In this document: positions 58,019-64,000 of the stretch, piece after piece
Position numbering within the stretch: position 1 is the first letter of the stretch
Layout of the letters: every line of letters starts with the position of its first letter
Source of the DNA: Ilyonectria destructans
Lineage: Eukaryota > Ascomycota > Sordariomycetes > Hypocreales > Nectriaceae
DNA: 64,000 nt
Direction of reading: 5' to 3'
Assembly: GCA_020740775.1 (NCBI GenBank)
Contig: JAHEWK010000014.1
Location: 62,001 to 126,000, forward strand
Position numbers and translations under genes: made by a program
Notes under the pieces: generated by a model
What the model saw: only the letters and a program-made list of their open reading frames with translations
Told to the model about the DNA's origin: nothing
The model's database searches: none

Positions 58019-60131
58019 GTGGCTTAGAAAAGGGAACCATGGCATCAACGTTTAGCGGATCGACGAAGTACACACGAGGTCTCAGCCTTCGTCCTGTCCT
58101 CGCTGCCGATCAGGATCGCTGTTTCGTTGGGAGCAAGATGCGAACTTCTCTCGTCACAATTATACTCCAAGGGATTTGAGATCGAAACTCTTGCCGCCGC
58201 TATGCTTGCTTGCTGGAAACCCCGCCAATTGTGTCAGGTAGGTCGGCTTGGCAATCCTCGGCTAAGGTTTTGGCAAAACCTTCGTAGAAGTCCGTCTCTG
58301 TTGACCGGCTTGTCTCCGGCATCGCTGCGTCGCTGCATCGCTCACGATGGTGCCACCACAACCGCATTCGGCATCTTGGCGGGGCGTACTTGAACGATCT
58401 CCACATGGACTTGTAAACTTAGCTAAGTCACCGCCGGTCTTGATTCCCGACTGGCCTAGATTACTCCTTCCGTGTACTTGCATTCCCATTAGGGCACTCG
58501 CGAGATCCATAGCGGAAGGCTGGCCTCTCTATCCCGAGCCCGACTGCTCAAACGAAGTTCGTAGGGCCAGACCCCCTTCAGCACGTCAAGACGGGAGACC
58601 ATCCATGATCAACGGGAGCAACCCGCATGTTTCATTGCAGGCGACTGCGAATTGCGTAGACAGGGAGAACTCATTGTCTTGGGGGTAGATGTTGTTGGAA
58701 GAGCCCGCCAGCCTCATCACAAGAACTGCGCCAACACACCTTCACAAACGAATCCGGCATATCCTGATGTTACAACCCTTCCCTAGATCATGAAATTTCT
58801 CTTGCAAACTTCACGCCAAGCGAGTGGCAGGCCTTGCCACATTTCCTCAAACTTGCGACTGCTGCCAGATCCTCAGAAGCTCTCCCATTCCCCGACTCGA
58901 GAGGTTGATCGATGGTCTGTATCTTGTCGCATTCCCAACTCCAGAGGTTGACTATTACCGGATCGACGGCGCACGAGCCCTCCAACTACCTCATGGATCG
59001 ATGAGCCCTAAGATGTGGCGCCGCTTAGGCTGAGGTTTCTCCACGAGCACTTGCGGCCGGCTTATGGGTGGCGGGAGCTTATGTCCTCATCGCCATAGTT
59101 CTTGCGCCAAGAAAAATAGTGCTGTTCGTCTCAGGCCTTGGCCTTCATCAACGTGCCTGGGGGCCGACAAGAGGTGCATGCTTGGGATCGCAATCTTGTC
59201 ACATCTGAATAGGGGATACTGAACATTGGCTAATCGTGATGCCTTCCTAGATTGAGGAGCGCTCACAGCGCCCTTAAGGCCACAACTAGTAACCGTCAGT
59301 CTCAAGGTTCGCGGTACCAGCTCCCTTGAGGATCTCGCGCCAGCGACTGGATTCACATTCCAGACACCAATTGGCCATGCCCGATCTGTACGAGACAACA
59401 CTTTCAGATCGAGAGCCAGTTGCGGTCCCCACCCTGACTTCCCTTGCAGGCTTGGTTAGGTTGACTCGGCCGATGGGACCAAAGAACGCAAACGTTCTTG
59501 TGGTTGTTGCCTCCCCGCCAGGCTTGACCCAACCCGTCTGAGACAGTACTCGACATCGATGCCTAGTTGCTATCAAATCACCCGGGTGTTGAGAATCCCG
59601 ACGATTGCTTGACGCTGTAGCCGAACCTGGCTTCAGGCGGTACTTTGAACCACCCTTCTTCGAAATGATCCCCGGATCATTGTTAGCACATTTCATGAAA
59701 GCGGTTACTTTCCCCGGCCACCAAGCGGTAAACACTGATCGTGATGTGTCGAATAACCTCTGACCGGACATCTTACCATAGTACAAGCCAGGTGCGCCAT
59801 GTCCGCGCAAGGTAGAGACAGCCACCGTCCAGAGACGAATTCAGACTTTTTGCTAAGTGGGCCATTCCCTTGGGACCTTCTTGGGCTTCATTAAGAAACA
59901 ATATCGTATCCCGCACCCAACTTCCTATATCTTCCCTAGGCTCTCTCATGGGTGACTCCAACAAAACCCTAGTTCTGTTCCATCACTACAGCGAGAGAAT
60001 CAGCATCGAGCCTCTCGAGAAGCACAGCGTGCAACAGAGTCCAGTCTCAAACTATTATTTCTGCCACTCTCCTCCTGCCAAACTTCCTCCCGAGCCTTCC
60101 TCGTCACCGGATCGCCTTTAATTCAAGCATA

Positions 60132-61340
60132 ATGGCTGCCACGATGGTCCTCCCGGTGGGCGAGGATGAGAAGAAGACAATGGTTCAGGCCCAGGCCAAC
60201 ATGTCCAGCAATACCAGCAAGAACAGGCCGAATCCCTTGAACCTTTCACCATTTGATCCCAGCGAGTTGAGCTACAAATTGTCCGCGGTGGCAGTCGATA
60301 AAGAAGATGACTCGGCCTCATCAATTGTGTCCGGGTCCCAGGATTCACCCAAGGATGACCCATCCAAAAGTGCCACTCTCTCTCCAAAGACCGCTCTCAG
60401 GCAGTCGCCCGCCAAGTCTCCCAAGTCTCCCAAGTCCAGACAAAGCAGTACAAGTTCTCGTCGCAGCAGCATCTTCGGCCATTTCTCGATCAAGGGATCC
60501 AATTACGACCCCAAGAAGGATGATGATAAGATTTCAAAACCCGCTCCCTACCGGCATGTCCCTAAAACCGCAGCGGCTCAGTTTGCCAAGACGACAACTA
60601 TCGAGCCCCTCACGGACAAGGCCATCGTCACTAAGCACATGAAGTCTCCCGGACCTGCCCCAGCTACTATGTCGCTCCAAGATTATAACAGACAATACCG
60701 AAGAACCCAGAGCCTCAGTCACGGCAGGCCGTATGACCGCAACGGCGCTCCCTTTACAGTTCTTGAGAGCACTGCCGAGGTCGATGAGGACTCGAACCAG
60801 CCCAGCAACAAACAATTCCTGCAGCCTCACTCGCAAACCTTCGATCCAGCCAACGAGATGGCGCGAAGAATGAGCACTGGCAACATGCGGGCTAGATCTG
60901 ACGCACAACGGGGTATCGTTGATGTCCCGCTACACTCTGATCCCCGCAAGGATTCCACCAACCTGTCTGTGTATGGGGCAGGATCTGTGAGCTCTGTTGG
61001 TGGCAATCTGTCTCCTTGGTTCCAGGGTAGTGGCCTCAACTCTCCCTTTAACAGAGTAGACTTTGACTCTCGGAGAGGCTCTGAGGCTTCGGGTCCCTCA
61101 CGCAGGAGCAGTGTTGGTCCTAGTGTGAATACCCAGCGCGCAAGCGTGGTGGACATGTACCGTGTGGACTGGACTGAGAGCGATCAGTCCGGACGTAGGC
61201 GAGATTCGAGGTGGAGCATCATGCGAGGGCGGATAGGCAACAAGGAGAGGAGAGAGTCCGGTTCAGTCTCTGGAGACTCGAATCCCCCGACGTCTCCCAC
61301 ATCACCAAAGACTGGGTTCTTGGGAAGATTTAAGCGGTAG
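60132..61340 (+). CDS. Disordered serine/arginine-rich protein (402 residues)
   Basis: Single-exon ORF from a well-placed ATG. The sequence is low in hydrophobics and rich in Ser, Pro, Lys, Arg and Asn, so it is probably disordered. Short conserved-looking segments are NPLNLSPFDPSELSYKLSAV (near 34-53), PATMSLQDYNRQYRRTQSLS (near 176-195) and VVDMYRVDWTESDQSGRRRD (near 341-360). At least four RR(x)S sites are present (RRSSIF, RRGSEA, RRSSVG, RRDSRW), which are PKA-type consensus sites. The end is FLGRFKR. An AATAAA at 61,413-61,418 could be its polyadenylation signal. I do not recognise the family; a phosphorylated adaptor is plausible. Confidence 0.75.
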   Translation: MAATMVLPVGEDEKKTMVQAQANMSSNTSKNRPNPLNLSPFDPSELSYKLSAVAVDKEDDSASSIVSGSQDSPKDDPSKSATLSPKTALRQSPAKSPKSPKSRQSSTSSRRSSIFGHFSIKGSNYDPKKDDDKISKPAPYRHVPKTAAAQFAKTTTIEPLTDKAIVTKHMKSPGPAPATMSLQDYNRQYRRTQSLSHGRPYDRNGAPFTVLESTAEVDEDSNQPSNKQFLQPHSQTFDPANEMARRMSTGNMRARSDAQRGIVDVPLHSDPRKDSTNLSVYGAGSVSSVGGNLSPWFQGSGLNSPFNRVDFDSRRGSEASGPSRRSSVGPSVNTQRASVVDMYRVDWTESDQSGRRRDSRWSIMRGRIGNKERRESGSVSGDSNPPTSPTSPKTGFLGRFKR

Positions 61341-61552
61341 GAAACGATTGGGCATTTCGAGGTAAATTGCAAAGAAAAGCGAAATTGAAACCTGGGGGGT
61401 GTAACAAGCATTAATAAACAAACCTACCTTCTGCCTAAAGCCAGTCATTATCATTAAACTACTCTTGAAGTAAATATCTCATTTTTTTTTATACAAGTGG
61501 TCATGTACGCAAATTTCGATTATGGAGCCAGCCATCATGCCGAAACTTGAGC

Positions 61553-62368
61553 TCATCGCTTCTCCTCAGCCATCAAGCGCTCGATGAGGTTGGTGTCGTC
61601 CTGCGCCAGCTGCTGGCGTAACAAGTTCGTGACATCCGGTCCAGAACTATCCGTGTTCATGAGGTGCAGAATGAGCTCGGAATACTCGCGGATCGCATCA
61701 CCCTCCTCGCCATGGGCGCGTCGGGCCCTGCGCAGGGCCTCCTTGCCGTTTCGGATCCCAATGTCGTGGTTCCACGTCTCCTTCTTGGGCGGGAGGCCCT
61801 TGAGCAGCGAGGCCGGGATGGCATGTTTCTTGGATTCGGGGTCTTGGGGCGGGAGGGTGGCGGCATGGATCCGGAGGAGTTGGTCGGGGAGCGAGGGGTA
61901 CTTTTGGAACAGAAGGCGAAGCTTGCCGGATGTTTCGAGCGCGCGGAAGGGGTTTGTCGGATCGGCGGGCAGTGAGGGCAGAGAAGGAGCGGATTTCACG
62001 TCGGGGACTTGCGGCTGTGAGGGCTCGGGGTTGTGTTGAGGCTCAGGATCGGGAGGGTGGTTTTCGCGATGGGTTCGATTGCATGCGACGGAGCAGCTTC
62101 AAGATGGTCAGCTCTGGGCGCACTGGAGATTGGGACTGGCAGACAGCACTTACTATGGGAGATAGCATCGCGGACACTTGTACTTGGGCGGGTTCACATT
62201 ACACACGCCGCACAGCGAGGGCTTGGGCGCGGGCGCAGGCGCGTCGTCGATATCACCACCGGCATCAGCAGCATCTTTAGGCACCGCGTCGTCAGCCTGA
62301 GCAGCAACCTGTGATGACGACGATGACGGCTGCTCTGGTTCCCCCTTGTTGTCGATCGATGTCGACAT
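61553..62368 (-). CDS. HIT-type zinc-finger protein (Hit1/ZNHIT3-like)
   Basis: Two exons, 62,154-62,368 and 61,553-62,096, give 252 residues. The intron splits the zinc finger: CYLPY|CSVAC. After an acidic, Ala-rich N-terminus, the HIT finger spans residues 52-85 with Cys53, Cys56, Cys65, Cys68, Cys73, Cys77, His81 and His85, a complete set of zinc ligands. The C-terminal half has short helices (SGKLRLLFQKYPSLPDQLLR, VTNLLRQQLAQDDTNLIERL). An N-terminal finger with this kind of C-terminal region points to the Hit1/ZNHIT3 group, which helps assemble box C/D snoRNPs. Other HIT-finger proteins (for example in chromatin remodellers) cannot be excluded. Confidence 0.85.
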
Positions 62369-62802
62369 GGCCCTCTAAGAAACGTGTGGTTGGCAACGAT
62401 CGCAAAAGAAAAAAATAATAAAAAAGTGAATGGAGCTGGTGGATTTCGCTCGTTCGCTCACTCAAAAACTGCCCCGCGCGTCATTCTATGGCATGCATCT
62501 GTTTGGGTTGGAGATGCGTCGAAAAGGAAAAATTCCATGTGGGTCCGTTGGCTCGGCACTTGCCATTGCCTGCCCTTGCATCATAGCCCAGGTATTACTA
62601 ATGCTCGGGCCTATCACGGCCGCCACGGCTCCCACGGCTACTGTGACCGAACTACTCGGAGGCGAAAAGTTGAGAGCCGAGCTACGCCAACGACTTCTCT
62701 CCTCCTCTTCAAGAGGCATTTTGCTGACCTGGTCTCCGTCCTGCGCTACCCTTCACCTTTCCACGCTCTCCCCATCCCTCGTGGATACAGAAAATCGTCG
62801 CA
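62369..62802. promoter_or_regulatory. Divergent promoter, HIT protein / NFU1
   Basis: 0.43 kb between two divergent start codons, so it must serve both genes. A CT-rich leader precedes NFU1. No other gene seen. Confidence 0.6.
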
Positions 62803-63789
62803 ATGACTTCCTCAAGAGCTCCCCGATTCGTCTCCCGGGTCCTGGCCTCCGTCCCCCGGCCCGCCGCCGAGACGCCGCTTCGAGCAGCGCCGCGATGGAC
62901 TCGCTCGTTGAGCACACGATCCCGCCTCCCAACCCTCGCTTTCGCCGCCGGCGCCCGACCACAAGTCTACGCATCGCGCCGGTCCGCAGCTCCTGGACTC
63001 GCCGGTGTCGGCAGCGGCGTCCGGACCATCTTCATCCAGACCGAGAACACACCGAACCCGGACGCCCTCAAGTTCCTGCCGAACCACCGGGTCGTCCCCG
63101 AAGCGATGTCTACGCCCTTCATCGAGTACCTCAACCCCCGGTCGACAATCGCGCCGCCGTACCCCTCGCCGCTGGCCGCAAAGCTCATGAATATTGACGG
63201 CATCACCTCCGTCTTCTACGGTGCTGACTTCATCACCGTCACCAAGGCCGCCGACGCCAACTGGGCCCACGTCCGCCCGGAGATCTTTGCCCTCATCACC
63301 GAGGCCATCACGTCAGGCGAGACTATCGTGAACGTCGCCGAGCGCAAGGAGGGCGAGGCTCCCCACGATATCGAGGAGGATAGTCTGGCGTACAACGAGG
63401 ACGACAGCGAGGTGGTCGGCATGATCAAGGAGCTGCTCGAGACGCGCATCCGACCTGCGATTCAAGAGGACGGCGGCGACATCGACTTCAAAGGCTTCGA
63501 CGATGAGGGATATGTACTCCTCAGGTTGCGCGGTGCCTGCCGCACCTGCGACTCGAGCACCGTCACCCTGAAGAACGGCATTGAGGGCATGCTAATGCAC
63601 TACGTAAGTTCTTCCTACTCATAACTCTTGTTACGTCGTCTAGACTAATACTAACATTTCCGCCAGATCGAGGAGGTCAAGGGAGTCAAGCAAGTACTCG
63701 ATCAAGAGGAGGAAATCTCACTGCAGGAGTTTGCCAAGTTTGAAGAGAAGCTGAAGCAGCAGAAGGCTGCCCAGGCTTCGACTGGTTAG
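62803..63789 (+). CDS. NFU1: NifU-like iron-sulfur scaffold, mitochondrial
   Basis: Two exons, 62,803-63,603 and 63,667-63,789, give 307 residues. The donor GTAAGT and acceptor CGCCAG join MLMHY to IEEVKGVKQV. The first 74 residues are Arg/Ala/Ser-rich without a fold, an expected presequence. The Nfu N-terminal domain starts at FIQTENTPNPDALKFLPN (about 77-94). The C-terminal NifU domain carries the cluster-binding CxxC at Cys246 and Cys249 (GACRTCDSS), after RPAIQEDGGDIDFKGFDDEG. Nfu1 passes [4Fe-4S] clusters to lipoyl synthase and respiratory enzymes in the matrix. The last exon supplies the C-terminal helix and a Gln/Lys-rich tail. Confidence 0.96.
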
Positions 63790-64000
63790 AGGAAACGGCT
63801 TCCCTCTCTTGATGTCTGTATAATAACTGGCGGGAAACCTCATGATACCCACGAATGCTCATGCACTTATCGAGCCAACTCGTACATTTACCGATCTCGT
63901 CCCTCTACGTAATTGACCCACTTTGAGACTCAAGCTTTCAGTACAGCAAATACCATGTATACTGATCCTAGGTTGATGGATCTCTGGCCATGGATCTCCG

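Larger units (their letters stand above)
55621..60131. other. 4.5-kb gene-poor stretch
   Basis: Between the RasGEF start and the disordered-protein start, which diverge. The first 0.4 kb is the RasGEF leader/promoter. Frames such as minus 59,286-59,825 (179 codons) lack a recognisable motif, and I could not extend them by splicing. Noted: a tandem GACGTTG-type repeat at about 56,369-56,397, one TACGGAGTA 9-mer (56,808-56,816), and a perfect 9-bp hairpin at 57,994-58,018. No gene is called. Confidence 0.55.

Noticed and set aside
59286..59825. 179-codon minus-strand ORF
   Set aside because: No recognisable motif, no leader or splice context; kept only as part of the gene-poor stretch.

Overview
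The window is about 64 kb of nuclear DNA from a filamentous ascomycete. I infer Sordariomycetes, most likely Hypocreales, but cannot name a species. The reasons are short introns (about 50-110 nt) with GTRNGT donors, CTAAC/CTGAC-type branch points and YAG acceptors; compact genes on both strands; GC-rich coding sequence with CT-rich 5' leaders; and fungus-specific families (HET domain, AA11 chitin-active LPMO, DASH subunit Dad3, Hypocreales-like VMA2, TUB1 and RPC82 proteins). I see no bacterial operons, transposons, CRISPR arrays, rRNA or tRNA genes.

Layout, left to right. 0-8 kb: Ctf8 (+), a doubtful small ORF (-), DPH1 (-), V-ATPase subunit B with a 20-nt microexon (-) and HMG-CoA lyase (-). 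8-10 kb: seven-exon alpha-tubulin (-). 11.5-14.5 kb: a small single-pass secretory-pathway membrane protein (+) and a WW-domain protein with a prion-like Q/N/G/P-rich tail (-). 16-17.4 kb: an AA11 lytic polysaccharide monooxygenase (-). 17.4-23.9 kb is a 6.5-kb stretch with no convincing coding gene. 23.9-27.3 kb: an ataxin-2/Pbp1 homologue (-) whose N-terminus I cannot resolve. 28.9-35.9 kb: QCR2 (-), RPC82 (+) and the mitochondrial GTP/GDP carrier GGC1 (+). 36.7-43.6 kb: a 2304-residue coiled-coil protein (+) with three separate internal repeat arrays. 44.2-49.9 kb: a HET-domain protein (+), Dad3 (+), mitoribosomal protein S5 (-) and a 77-residue membrane protein (+). 50.3-55.6 kb: an unrecognised 529-residue protein (-) and a RasGEF fused to a GTPase-like domain that lacks the guanine-specificity motif (-). 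55.6-60.1 kb is a second gene-poor stretch. 60.1-63.8 kb: a disordered serine-rich protein (+), a HIT zinc-finger protein (-) and NFU1 (+).

Most genes are single-copy housekeeping genes: mitochondrial function (QCR2, GGC1, MRPS5, NFU1, HMG-CoA lyase), chromosome segregation and cytoskeleton (Ctf8, Dad3, alpha-tubulin), RNA and translation (RPC82, DPH1, Pbp1, HIT protein) and acidification (VMA2). They are not an operon or a biosynthetic cluster. The accessory interest lies in the AA11 enzyme, the HET protein, the repeat proteins, the RasGEF fusion and the two gene-poor stretches. Gene models were spliced by hand. Exon totals were checked for length divisible by three and for restored protein continuity across each junction. 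All family assignments come from recognition of the protein sequence, not from a database search.
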